64,000 nucleotides of DNA from an uncultured Bacteroidia bacterium. GTDB lineage: Bacteria > Bacteroidota > Bacteroidia > Bacteroidales > Prolixibacteraceae. The position numbers were made by a program, and so were the translations under genes. Location: contig CAIXZH010000119.1 of NCBI GenBank assembly GCA_903923905.1, positions 39,176 to 103,175 of the forward strand, given 5' to 3'. Of the stretch, positions 28,888 to 37,476 are shown in pieces. The notes under the pieces are model-generated. The model was not told the DNA's origin, made no database searches, and was given only the letters and a program-made list of their open reading frames with translations. How positions within the stretch are numbered: position 1 is the first letter of the stretch; the number at the start of each line of letters is the position of its first letter.

Positions 28888-29883
28888 CTATGGGACCTCA
28901 ATGGTATTCAATATTTCGCTTATAATCTCTTCTGTTGAAAGATTGTTTGCTTCAGCTTCGTAACTTAGCCCGATACGGTGGCGCAAAACGTCATGACATA
29001 CCGCCCTGATATCTTCAGGGATCACATACCCGCGGCGTTTGATAAATGCAAAAGCTTTGGCTGCCTGGGCAAGACTGATTGATGCACGTGGTGAGGCACC
29101 ATAAGTGATCATCTCCTCAAATTTAGCTAACCCTGCAGCCTTTGGCTCACGAGTTGCAAAAACGATATCGACGATATATTTCTGGATTTTCTCATCCATA
29201 TAAACTTCTTTCACTATATCCCTGGCTCTGACAATGTCTTCCGGCTTTAAAACCGTTTTTGCCTTCGGGAATTCTTTTAGAAGATTCATTTGAATGATCA
29301 ATTTTTCCTCCTCTTTTTTGGGATAGTTCAAAACTACCTTCAACATAAAACGGTCGACCTGGGCTTCCGGTAAACGGTAAGTCCCCTCCTGTTCGATCGG
29401 ATTTTGAGTTGCCATTACCAAAAATGGATTTTCAAGCGGATAAGTATGGGCACCAATGGTCACCTGCCGCTCCTGCATCGCTTCAAGCAATGCCGATTGC
29501 ACCTTGGCCGGGGCGCGGTTTATTTCATCTGCCAATACAAAATTTGTAAAAATGGGTCCTTTCCGAACCATGAATTCTTCATTCTTCTGACTGTAGATCA
29601 TTGTTCCGATTAAGTCGGCAGGCAAAAGGTCAGGGGTAAACTGGATCCGGGCAAATTTAGCATCGATTGTATTTGCCAGTGTGTTGATTGCCAATGTTTT
29701 TGCCAATCCGGGCACCCCTTCCAGCAGGATATGCCCATCGGAAAGTAATCCGATCAACAAGCTTTCAACCAGATGTTTCTGACCGACAATTACCTTGTTC
29801 ATCTCCATGGAGATGAGATCTACAAATGAGCTTTCCCGTTGAATTCGTTCGTTAAGTTCTCTAATGTCCAATGTCTGATTCAT
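28888..29883 (-). CDS. MoxR family AAA+ ATPase
   Basis: 331 residues, typical length. The Walker A-like motif GVPGLAKT lies near residue 57, Walker B is in ADEINRAPAKVQ near 118-130, sensor 1 is in MATQNP, and the C-terminal lid covers about 230-330. It is the first gene of the Bat operon and is thought to act as a chaperone-like ATPase for VWA-domain partners. Its product and the DUF58 protein are separated by 78 bases. Confidence 0.93.
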   Translation of the reverse strand: MNQTLDIRELNERIQRESSFVDLISMEMNKVIVGQKHLVESLLIGLLSDGHILLEGVPGLAKTLAINTLANTIDAKFARIQFTPDLLPADLIGTMIYSQKNEEFMVRKGPIFTNFVLADEINRAPAKVQSALLEAMQERQVTIGAHTYPLENPFLVMATQNPIEQEGTYRLPEAQVDRFMLKVVLNYPKKEEEKLIIQMNLLKEFPKAKTVLKPEDIVRARDIVKEVYMDEKIQKYIVDIVFATREPKAAGLAKFEEMITYGASPRASISLAQAAKAFAFIKRRGYVIPEDIRAVCHDVLRHRIGLSYEAEANNLSTEEIISEILNTIEVP

Positions 29884-30158
29884 AATCCAATAGATAATTA
29901 ATTATTGTGCTTTAAAAACGGTTACGAAAATAGTGTTTTGAATTGTTTCATTAGCCATGATTTAATTAAAAAATGTTAAGTGGATCAATTAACCCTATAA
30001 AATAGCCCTATATTTTAAATCCATTTTTTGTATTCCACCTTAAATTAAGGCAATGTGAAGAAATATATTCTGGATTTTGGTGTAGAGAGGCGATTAATCG
30101 CATCTCTACACCAAAAAAATAATCTTGAAAATATCATCCTTCCGAAAAATTAAAGTCC
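29884..30158. other. Divergent intergenic region between moxR and citD
   Basis: About 275 bases between divergent operons. It holds a near-perfect palindrome at 30076-30116 (listed separately) and otherwise AT-rich sequence. A weak -7-like TATTTTCG for moxR lies at 29925-29932 on the minus strand. Confidence 0.45.
30076..30116. repeat. Palindromic repeat, GTAGAGA...GCGATTAATCGC...TCTCTAC
   Basis: TTTTGGTGTAGAGA (30076-30089) pairs with its complement at 30103-30116, and GCGATTAATCGC (30090-30101) forms the inner stem. The core GAGA-NGCGA type resembles another palindrome in this window at 34648-34667, so both may belong to one dispersed repeat family. It could also act as a bidirectional terminator between divergent operons, though this is unlikely for genes that point away from it. 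Confidence 0.6.
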
Positions 30159-30167
30159 TACTTTTGC
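30159..30167 (+). promoter_or_regulatory. Probable -7 promoter element of the citrate lyase operon
   Basis: TACTTTTGC fits TAnnTTTGC. It lies 85 bases before the citD start. No good -33 TTTG was found at the expected distance, so this is a moderate call. Confidence 0.45.
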
Positions 30168-30251
30168 AGGGTGAAGGATCCTGCAACTAACCATTGAACG
30201 GATAGTGTAGTTCTGAAATCAAATATTTAAAGCATTAATTCTCTTTAAGAT

Positions 30252-30539
30252 ATGAAGCCAAAAATAGCAGCCCAATCGGGTACCTTCGAATCGAGTGATG
30301 TAATCTTTTTAATTGAACCTCTCCCCGATAATTCAGGCCGAAAGCTTGATATCTCCTCTACAGTGATGCAACAATATGGCTCAAGTTTTAACCGGATCGT
30401 TACCGAAATGCTTGACGAATATCAAATGACAGATATTCACCTGATTGCCAAAGATAAAGGCGCTCTGGAACCGACTATCAAAGCCCGGCTGGAAACAGCA
30501 ATTAATCGTTCCATGGAACGGCAGGAAGGAACATTGTAA
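30252..30539 (+). CDS. citD: Citrate lyase acyl carrier protein (gamma subunit)
   Basis: 95 residues, the normal length. It carries the triphosphoribosyl-dephospho-CoA prosthetic group on a serine. The family segment AQSGTFESSDV includes Ser14, which corresponds to the modified serine. The first gene of the operon, it is followed 14 bases later by citE. Confidence 0.92.
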   Translation: MKPKIAAQSGTFESSDVIFLIEPLPDNSGRKLDISSTVMQQYGSSFNRIVTEMLDEYQMTDIHLIAKDKGALEPTIKARLETAINRSMERQEGTL

Positions 30540-30553
30540 TAACAGAATAAGTT

Positions 30554-31435
30554 ATGATAAAAAACTTCAAAAAGCGGAGGAGTATGCTCTATATTCCGGG
30601 GAATAATCCGGCAATGATCCAGCAAGGGGGAGTATATGGTGCCGACAGTATCCTTCTAGATCTCGAAGATGCAGTCGCGCTGAACCAAAAGGACGCAGCA
30701 CGCACGTTGGTCCGGAACATGATCAAAGTGGTTGATTTCTATGATGCAGAGGTCTGTGTAAGGGTCAATCACCTGAGTACACCCTTCGGGCTGGCTGATC
30801 TTGAGACGATTGTGCCGCTTCAGCCATCCGCGATCCGGTATCCCAAAACCGAATCTGCTGAAGAGGTGGCAGAACTGCTGAAAATAATCGAAAGGATTGA
30901 AGACCGGCATGGCCTTCCACATAATAAAATGACCCTCCATGCGATGATCGAAACGGCTATGGGGGTTCAGAATGTGTTTAATATTGCGAGTATGTTCAGG
31001 CGCGTCGATGCCATAACGATTGGCGGTCAGGACCTCACTGCAGATATGAATATCGTTTACACGGCTGATGGTGTGGGAATTGATTTTGCACGTAAACGGA
31101 TCGTAATGGCGGCTAAAGCCAGTCATATTGATGTGATCGATACTGTTTTCCCCGATGTCAACGATGAAGAGGGCTTGCGAAGAGAAACCGAATATGCCAA
31201 AAAAATTGGTTTTACCGGAAAAGCGGTCATCAATCCACGCCAGATCGATATTATTCATGATGTTTTTACCCCGACAGAGGAGGAGATCCGGAAAGCGTAC
31301 CATATTGTCAAGGAGTTCAGGATGAATACAGCTGCCGGAATCGGTGTATTTGCAATCGATGGCAAGATGGTGGATGCTCCGGTGGTGTCCAGGGCGGAAT
31401 ATATTCTGAAGCTGGCCAATGTGACGGTGGGATAG
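30554..31435 (+). CDS. citE: Citrate lyase beta subunit (citryl-ACP lyase)
   Basis: 293 residues, typical CitE. It cleaves citryl-ACP to oxaloacetate and acetyl-ACP. Signatures are RRSMLYIPGNNPAM at the N-terminus, SILLDLEDAV with the acidic metal ligand, and GGQDLTADMN. It belongs to the HpcH/HpaI aldolase superfamily; its place between citD and citF makes CitE more likely than a stand-alone CitE-like protein. Confidence 0.93.
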   Translation: MIKNFKKRRSMLYIPGNNPAMIQQGGVYGADSILLDLEDAVALNQKDAARTLVRNMIKVVDFYDAEVCVRVNHLSTPFGLADLETIVPLQPSAIRYPKTESAEEVAELLKIIERIEDRHGLPHNKMTLHAMIETAMGVQNVFNIASMFRRVDAITIGGQDLTADMNIVYTADGVGIDFARKRIVMAAKASHIDVIDTVFPDVNDEEGLRRETEYAKKIGFTGKAVINPRQIDIIHDVFTPTEEEIRKAYHIVKEFRMNTAAGIGVFAIDGKMVDAPVVSRAEYILKLANVTVG

Positions 31436-31596
31436 CAGAAAGCTATTGGCAGCTTGCAAATGGCGACTGGCAAATTTATCGCCAGGACTTTATTATGCTC
31501 CGTAGCACAGTCATCTTTCATTTACCAATCAGCCAGCAGCGGTTCCGGAAATGAGCAAATATTATTTAAAATAAACAATATTCAAATAATCTATCA

Positions 31597-33153
31597 ATGT
31601 TAAACAGCTTAGGGAGGGAGATTCCAGAATATATTGAAGGAATCGGAAAACTTGAACCTTTTCAGGGGGCATTGGCAAAGTTAAGAAAAGGGTGGATGAG
31701 TGAACCTACCATTCCTGCTCCAAACAGGGCCTATCTTCCTCATCAGAGTAAACTGTGCAAGTCCCTGGAGGAAGCCATTTTGCGCAGTAACCCACATAAC
31801 GGGATGACTGTTTCGTTCCACCATCACCTGAGGAATGGCGATATTTTATTGGTTCAGACGCTTACGATTCTGCATAATATGGGTATCCGGGAAATCACTT
31901 TGGCATCTTCCTCTTTGAACGAGTGTCATGACCCCATTCTACCTTATTTAAAGGATAGAACCGTTACCCGTATCTTCTCTTCGGGTATCCGAAATCAGCT
32001 CGGCCGTGCCATCGCGCTGGGTATCCTGGATACTCCTGTGGTTATTCACTCTCACGGCGGCAGGGTTCGGGGAATCCATACCGGTAAGATAAAGATTGAT
32101 CTGGCCATTATCCCGGCTTCCGCTGCTGACTGCGAGGGAAACGCGACGGGTTCGCACGGTAAATCGGCTTTTGGGTCTATCGGCTATGCGGTTATTGATG
32201 CCAGGTATGCCAAAGAGGTCATTGTCGTAACCGATAACCTGGTTGATTATCCCTGTATTCCGCTTTCAATTTCACAAAATTTTATCGACCATGTGGTTGT
32301 TGTGGATTCGATCGGTGATGCATCCAAAATTGCCACCGGAACAACCCGTATCACTAAATCCCCAATGGATCTGAGGATTGCAAAGATTGCTGCTGATGTC
32401 ATCGAACACTCCGGTTTTTTCGTTCCTGGGTTTGCCTTTCAGGTTGGTGCAGGAGGGGCCTCCCTGGCAGTTGCAAAATTTATCCGTGAAAAGATGAAAA
32501 CAAAGGGGATAAAAGGCAGTTTTATGCTGGGTGGTATCACCTCTTATTGCGTGGATATGCTCAATGACGGACTCTTTGAAACTATTTTCGACGTGCAGTC
32601 ATTCGATGCTGTTGTAAGTAACTCCCTTTTAAATAATCGCCGCCATATTGAGATTCCGGCCGCGCTTTATGCGAATCCGTTCAATTGCGGCTGTATCACC
32701 AATAAAATTGACGTTGTAGTACTTGGGGCTCTCGAAATTGATGTTGATTTTAACGTAAATGTAATCACAGGCTCTGAAGGATATATTCGCGGAGCATCGG
32801 GGGGACATTCCGACACGGCATCCGGTGCAAAACTCACCGTTGTGGTCTGTCCTTCATTCCGTGGCAGAATCCCTATTATTAAAAAGAGGGTGCATACGAT
32901 CGTTACACCAGGTGAAACGGTCCATGTGCTGGTAACCGAACGGGGCATATGCGTGAATCCGATGTTCCCGGAACTTGAAGAAAATCTGAAAAGAGCGGGG
33001 CTGAATGTCAAAGATATCCATGACCTTGAGATTGAAGTGGATAAAATTACCGGTATCCCCGGTCCATTGGAATATACCGATAAAATAGTGGGGATCGTTG
33101 AATACCGCGATGGGACCATCATCGATGTAATTCATCAGATTAAGGAGAAGTAA
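31597..33153 (+). CDS. citF: Citrate lyase alpha subunit (citrate:acetyl-ACP transferase)
   Basis: 518 residues, typical CitF. It exchanges acetyl for citrate on the acyl carrier protein. Visible family segments are NSLGREIPEYI at the N-terminus, TVSFHHHLRNGD near 70, and the C-terminal GRIPIIKKRVHTIVTPGE. The gap from citE is 161 bases and contains a degenerate GGC-rich stretch, which suggests an insertion or recombination junction within the operon. Confidence 0.94.
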   Translation: MLNSLGREIPEYIEGIGKLEPFQGALAKLRKGWMSEPTIPAPNRAYLPHQSKLCKSLEEAILRSNPHNGMTVSFHHHLRNGDILLVQTLTILHNMGIREITLASSSLNECHDPILPYLKDRTVTRIFSSGIRNQLGRAIALGILDTPVVIHSHGGRVRGIHTGKIKIDLAIIPASAADCEGNATGSHGKSAFGSIGYAVIDARYAKEVIVVTDNLVDYPCIPLSISQNFIDHVVVVDSIGDASKIATGTTRITKSPMDLRIAKIAADVIEHSGFFVPGFAFQVGAGGASLAVAKFIREKMKTKGIKGSFMLGGITSYCVDMLNDGLFETIFDVQSFDAVVSNSLLNNRRHIEIPAALYANPFNCGCITNKIDVVVLGALEIDVDFNVNVITGSEGYIRGASGGHSDTASGAKLTVVVCPSFRGRIPIIKKRVHTIVTPGETVHVLVTERGICVNPMFPELEENLKRAGLNVKDIHDLEIEVDKITGIPGPLEYTDKIVGIVEYRDGTIIDVIHQIKEK

Positions 33154-33158
33154 GTTGG

Positions 33159-33196
33159 GAGGCTTTTAGGCTGTAGGCTAATAGGCTATTAGGGTC
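33159..33196. repeat. Short GGCT-rich intergenic repeat
   Basis: TAGGCTGTAGGCTAATAGGC-type tandem words occur here and again at 52191-52214, both directly after stop codons. They look like dispersed simple repeats and have no known function. Confidence 0.4.
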
Positions 33197-33294
33197 TAAG
33201 AAATTTAATAGGTCTTTCTAATATTTAAAAGTAAACTGCCTAAAAGTCTAATAGTCTTTAAAAAAAAATAATTATCGAACCACTTCAGGCAATA

Positions 33295-34620
33295 TTGGAA
33301 GCCCGTGATCAGCGGGCATTTTTTAAGGGTCAGATCGCAAAGAGAGGTATGCCTTCGCTGAGTTTAACCCTAAATATCCCCGGATACCCTAAAAGTAATT
33401 CTTCGGTGGAAAACTTCTTTGGATATTGCCTGATTGATTTTAGGTGTTTTTTAAAAGCGAATCTGATCAATATTCTGGATGAAGAGGCGGTTTCTGGAAT
33501 CGATGCCGCCGGAGATTTTTACATTGTGCCCTACTCTCCCGATATAAGAACACTCCACGAAATCAAACAATATTGTGAAGCATTTGAGCATAATCACCCG
33601 TTGGGCCGGTTTATTGATGCAGATCTGAATGACCCGAAGGGTGACAGCATCTCGTCCGGAAAATCGAAAATCTGTTTTTTCTGTCTTGAAAGAGCTGCCA
33701 TTGAATGCCGCAGGGAAAACGCCCACGACTTTGAAGAGGTCAGAGCGTTTATGTTTTCAAAAATGGATCTCTATTGCAAGGACAGGCGTGAAAATTCGTT
33801 AGTTGAAAAGTTGTCATCACTTGCATTGAGGGCAATTTTATCCGAGATCTCGCTCACTCCAAAGCCTGGATTGGTTGATAAATTCAGCAACGGGAGTCAT
33901 ACAGACCTGAATTATCAGATTTTTTTGGATTCCACTACAGCCATTTATCCCTGGTTTCCGGAGCTGATCCGGGAGGGTATAAAATTCAGTGACCCTGATC
34001 TGACCAAAGCGTTGCCAATTCTCCGGAATATTGGATTGCGTATGGAGTCTGCCATGTTTGAAGCTACCCATAATGTCAATACCCAGAAAGGGATTATTTT
34101 TCTGATTGGGCTTTCACTGTTTGCCTGTGGAATGCTGTTTGGGAAGAGTGACAGGTTTAATTGGGATGAATTCAGGGATCTCCTTCGTGGTATTTGTAAG
34201 GATCTGGTAATTAAAGAACTTAAAAACGCCGGGAATGGGGCAAATAGTCACGGTACTGATATTTACCACAAATATGGGTTAAGCGGTGCCCGGGGTGAAG
34301 CAGAAAGTGGCTTAGAAACGGTTTTCAGGTTTGGATTGCCACAGCTAATAGATGTAGATCAATTAGATGATTCACTGCTTATTAGGTGTTTCCTGGCAAT
34401 TGCTTCCAAAAATAACGATACGAATATTCTCTACCGGAGTAATCCGGAGATTTTGGGTATTTTTCAGAAATTTTGTTCCCAGGCGCTCCATAATTTCAAT
34501 GACGAGAATTATAGTGCAGTAATTGAATTTTGTAAAAACAACAATATTTCACCCGGAGGGTCTGCAGATTTGCTGGCTGTGACTATTTTTGTATGGTCAG
34601 TGATACGGGCGGATCTGTAA
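33295..34620 (+). CDS. citXG: CitX-CitG fusion: citrate lyase prosthetic-group transferase and synthase
   Basis: About 441 residues. The N-terminal third (about 1-160) matches CitX, which transfers the prosthetic group to CitD (GMPSLSLTLNIPGYPK). The remainder (about 165-440) matches CitG, which makes triphosphoribosyl-dephospho-CoA from ATP and dephospho-CoA (TPKPGLVDKFSNGSHTDL; GANSHGTDIYHKYGLSGARG). CitX and CitG are separate in many bacteria and fused in some. The listed start is TTG 33295, but family members continue N-terminally with LQxILEARDQR, which is encoded upstream from ATT at 33271. No ATG exists before the stop at 33259, so an unusual start is likely. Confidence 0.88.
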   Translation: MEARDQRAFFKGQIAKRGMPSLSLTLNIPGYPKSNSSVENFFGYCLIDFRCFLKANLINILDEEAVSGIDAAGDFYIVPYSPDIRTLHEIKQYCEAFEHNHPLGRFIDADLNDPKGDSISSGKSKICFFCLERAAIECRRENAHDFEEVRAFMFSKMDLYCKDRRENSLVEKLSSLALRAILSEISLTPKPGLVDKFSNGSHTDLNYQIFLDSTTAIYPWFPELIREGIKFSDPDLTKALPILRNIGLRMESAMFEATHNVNTQKGIIFLIGLSLFACGMLFGKSDRFNWDEFRDLLRGICKDLVIKELKNAGNGANSHGTDIYHKYGLSGARGEAESGLETVFRFGLPQLIDVDQLDDSLLIRCFLAIASKNNDTNILYRSNPEILGIFQKFCSQALHNFNDENYSAVIEFCKNNNISPGGSADLLAVTIFVWSVIRADL

Positions 34621-34647
34621 GGGGCACGATCGTATGACTCTATGTAA

Positions 34648-34667
34648 AGACGCACAGCTGTGCGTCT
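34648..34667. repeat. Perfect 20-bp palindrome, AGACGCAC core
   Basis: A perfect inverted repeat AGACGCACAG/CTGTGCGTCT lies between citXG and citC. Flanking bases extend partial pairing (GTA...AAC). It is similar in type to the palindrome at 30076-30116. A role as mRNA stabiliser or processing site inside the operon is possible. Confidence 0.55.
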
Positions 34668-34696
34668 CAACGGAAAAATATAATTAAAGGCAACTA

Positions 34697-35782
34697 ATGA
34701 CATTTGAAGATACCGATTTCAGGCAGGAGACCCTTGATCTTGAGAACCCTTTTGACGTTAAGTTAGTGAAGGATTTTTTAGGAGGGCTTGGGTTTGAGTT
34801 TGATCCAGCCGAGGTCGAATGCACGATGATTGTGTACAATCTGAAAGGTGATCTGGTTGGGACAGGCTCTCATCAGGGGAGGATTCTGAAATATTTTGTA
34901 GTGGATCCAAAATTCAGGGATACCACAGCCTTTGCGCTGATTGTTACCTACATGACAGAGAAGTTACTGAAGATTTATAAACATACATTTGTCTTTACGC
35001 GTCCTGAGAATGCAATACGGTTTACCGGTCTGGGCTTTACTCAAATTGCATCAGCAGAACCACTTTATACCCTTTTGGAGTTTGGCTTTGAATCGATTTA
35101 TACCTACCAGGATTATTTAAAAACCCTGATCGTTCCGGTTACAGGTGAGACAGTAGCAGCCATAGTTGTCAATTGCAATCCTTTTACAAACGGGCATAAA
35201 TTTCTGATTGAAAAGGCCGCTGTGGAGAATGAAATAGTTTATCTTTTTGTAGTTGAGGAAGATCAGTCGGCATTCCCCTTTTCGGTCAGGTGGGATCTCA
35301 TCCGGAAGGGGATCACTCATCTTAAAAATGTGAAGATGGTTCGTGGCGGGATGTATGTGGTATCTGGTTCAATATTTCCTGCTTATTTTCTTAAAAATGA
35401 GACTGTTGATGATGTCATGCAAAAGCAGGCGGAGCTTGATGTTAGGATTTTTGCTAATTACATTGTTCCGGTTTTAGGAATTAAAAGACGGTATGTTGGT
35501 ACTGAACTCTATTGTAAAACGACCGAAAGCTATAATCATGCTATGAAAACTATCCTCCCTTTATCCGGGGTGGAAGTCATTGAAGTTACCCGAAAGGCGA
35601 TTGGTTTGGGATCAGATAATCTGCCCGATTATATCAGTGCTTCAAAGGTGCGCGAGGCGATCAAAAAGGATAAATTATCCGAGGTGATCGATTTTCTTCC
35701 GGACTCCACCCGGGATTATCTCTTCTCGGATGAATCCCTGCCAATCAGGCAAAAGATTAAAGATGGTAAGGGAAGGCATTAA
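34697..35782 (+). CDS. citC: [Citrate (pro-3S)-lyase] ligase
   Basis: 361 residues, normal for CitC. It acetylates the prosthetic group of citrate lyase with ATP and acetate and so activates the enzyme. The N-terminal part resembles a GNAT domain (about 25-135). The C-terminal nucleotidyltransferase domain starts with NCNPFTNGHKFLIEKA near 160, where the NGH segment is the HxGH-like ATP site. It closes the citD-E-F-XG-C operon. Confidence 0.93.
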   Translation: MTFEDTDFRQETLDLENPFDVKLVKDFLGGLGFEFDPAEVECTMIVYNLKGDLVGTGSHQGRILKYFVVDPKFRDTTAFALIVTYMTEKLLKIYKHTFVFTRPENAIRFTGLGFTQIASAEPLYTLLEFGFESIYTYQDYLKTLIVPVTGETVAAIVVNCNPFTNGHKFLIEKAAVENEIVYLFVVEEDQSAFPFSVRWDLIRKGITHLKNVKMVRGGMYVVSGSIFPAYFLKNETVDDVMQKQAELDVRIFANYIVPVLGIKRRYVGTELYCKTTESYNHAMKTILPLSGVEVIEVTRKAIGLGSDNLPDYISASKVREAIKKDKLSEVIDFLPDSTRDYLFSDESLPIRQKIKDGKGRH

Positions 35783-35828
35783 GCTAATGAAAAATGAATA
35801 AGTGAAATAATGAGCCTTAACAAATAGG

Positions 35829-36599
35829 ATGCAACGATATTTTATTCAGCTTTCATACGATGGAACGGCCTACCACGGATGGCAAATACAGCCCAATGGT
35901 ATATCGGTGCAGGAGATGGTCGAAAAGGTCTTGTCTATTGTTGCACAGGAAACGATTTTGGTTACCGGCGCCGGACGTACCGACGCCGGAGTTCATGCTT
36001 CATTCTTTGTGGCTCACTTTGATGTTGAAAATGAACAACTTGATACTCAAAAAATCATTCATGGTCTGAATAATCTTTTACCTGCCGATATTGCGGTTCA
36101 GAATATTTACAAGGTGCATCCTGAGGCTCATGCCCGGTTTGATGCAATGAGCCGCACTTACAAATATTACCTGGTGAGGACTAAAGATCCATTTTCAAGA
36201 CTCTATGCTGCAAAAGAACCTCGAATTCCTGATTTGGAAAAGATGAATGAAGCAGCCCGGAAATTATTTGATTATGAGGATTTCACCAGTTTCAGCCGAT
36301 TAGGAACAGATGTTAAGACAAATATTTGCAAGATAGCTGTAGCTGAATGGGTTGCAGAAGATAACGGTTTTGTTTTCACAATCAAGGCTGACCGTTTTTT
36401 ACGAAATATGGTTCGGGCAATCGTGGGGACGTTATTGGAGGTTGGATTTGGAAAGATTTCAATCGAGGAATTTTGCAGGATCATAGAGTTAAAAGACCGT
36501 TGTGCTGCCGGTGCGAGTGCACCAGCAAAGGGATTATTCTTAGTCGATATCGGTTATGCGGCGGATTTATCAAAAGGATTGATAGGGCAGATTAAGTGA
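35829..36599 (+). CDS. truA: tRNA pseudouridine synthase A
   Basis: 256 residues, normal for TruA. It makes pseudouridine at positions 38-40 of the tRNA anticodon stem-loop. The N-terminus [17 protein letters not shown] and the catalytic segment [11 protein letters not shown] with the nucleophilic Asp near residue 52 are diagnostic. It lies 46 bases after citC but has no functional link to it. Confidence 0.96.
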   Translation: MQRYFIQLSYDGTAYHGWQIQPNGISVQEMVEKVLSIVAQETILVTGAGRTDAGVHASFFVAHFDVENEQLDTQKIIHGLNNLLPADIAVQNIYKVHPEAHARFDAMSRTYKYYLVRTKDPFSRLYAAKEPRIPDLEKMNEAARKLFDYEDFTSFSRLGTDVKTNICKIAVAEWVAEDNGFVFTIKADRFLRNMVRAIVGTLLEVGFGKISIEEFCRIIELKDRCAAGASAPAKGLFLVDIGYAADLSKGLIGQIK

Positions 36600-36704
36600 A
36601 ATGAATCTGGCATTTGGTAAAATGCATAGAGACTTAAAATAATTTTGTTATCCCTTTAGCGAATGTCTTAAGAAACATAGAAATAAAAATCTAAATAGGT
36701 CTAT

Positions 36705-37454
36705 TTATTCCCTGTTCCAGATTTCCCACGCAGCCAGTGCCTGAAGATGGAGCATCTCCAATCCATTTTTAATGGTTGCTCCCCGCTCTCTTCCTTGTTT
36801 TAAGAATTCTGTGACTTCCGGATTATAAACCAAATCAAAAAGTAAGTGTTTGGAAGTAATACATTCGAAAGGGATTGCAGGACAACCTTCAATATTTGGA
36901 AAAGTGCCAATCGGCGTAGTGTTTATAACTATTTTGTAACTCTCCATCACGTCCTCGTCCAGATCATTGTAAGAAATTTCTCCCTTTTCCTCAGGATTAC
37001 GTGAGACTAAAATGGCATCAATTCCAAGATTTTCAAGAGCTTTAATCACCGCCTTCGATGCTCCTCCTGTTCCAAGAACCAGTGCTTTATGGTGATAATG
37101 CTGCAACAATGGTTTAATTGATTCCTGGAATCCATGAATATCAGTATTATAACCATGCAAGGTTAATTGACGACCTGAGCGTCGTATTTTGACCGTGTTT
37201 ACTGCCTTGATTTGTGCCGCCGCTTCGTCGATTTGTTCCAGGTACGAAATTATCTGCTCTTTATATGGGATCGTCACATTGAACCCCTCCAGATCAGGAT
37301 GAGCAATCATCAGGTGATTCAACTCCCCGATATTTTCAAGTTCAAAATTGAGATAGACAGCATCAATCCCCTCATCCGAGAATTTTCCAGTAAAGAACTT
37401 CCTCGAAAAAGAGTGGGATAGTGGAAAGCCAATCAATCCGAATTTACGTTTCAT
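36705..37454 (-). CDS. aroE: Shikimate dehydrogenase
   Basis: 249 residues, slightly short, as in other Bacteroidota. It reduces 3-dehydroshikimate with NADPH. The shikimate site GFPLSHSFSRKFF, the catalytic Lys in NVTIPYKEQI (near 65), the NADP loop GTGGASKAV (near 127) and the C-terminal GLEMLHLQA are all present. It lies 22 bases downstream of the TPR protein and probably shares its transcript. Confidence 0.95.
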   Translation of the reverse strand: MKRKFGLIGFPLSHSFSRKFFTGKFSDEGIDAVYLNFELENIGELNHLMIAHPDLEGFNVTIPYKEQIISYLEQIDEAAAQIKAVNTVKIRRSGRQLTLHGYNTDIHGFQESIKPLLQHYHHKALVLGTGGASKAVIKALENLGIDAILVSRNPEEKGEISYNDLDEDVMESYKIVINTTPIGTFPNIEGCPAIPFECITSKHLLFDLVYNPEVTEFLKQGRERGATIKNGLEMLHLQALAAWEIWNRE

Positions 37455-37476
37455 CTAAAATTTCACGAATTATAAC

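Noticed and set aside
30656..31459. 267-codon open frame antisense to citE
   Set aside because: citE has clear family motifs in this stretch; the reverse frame has none and is a composition shadow.
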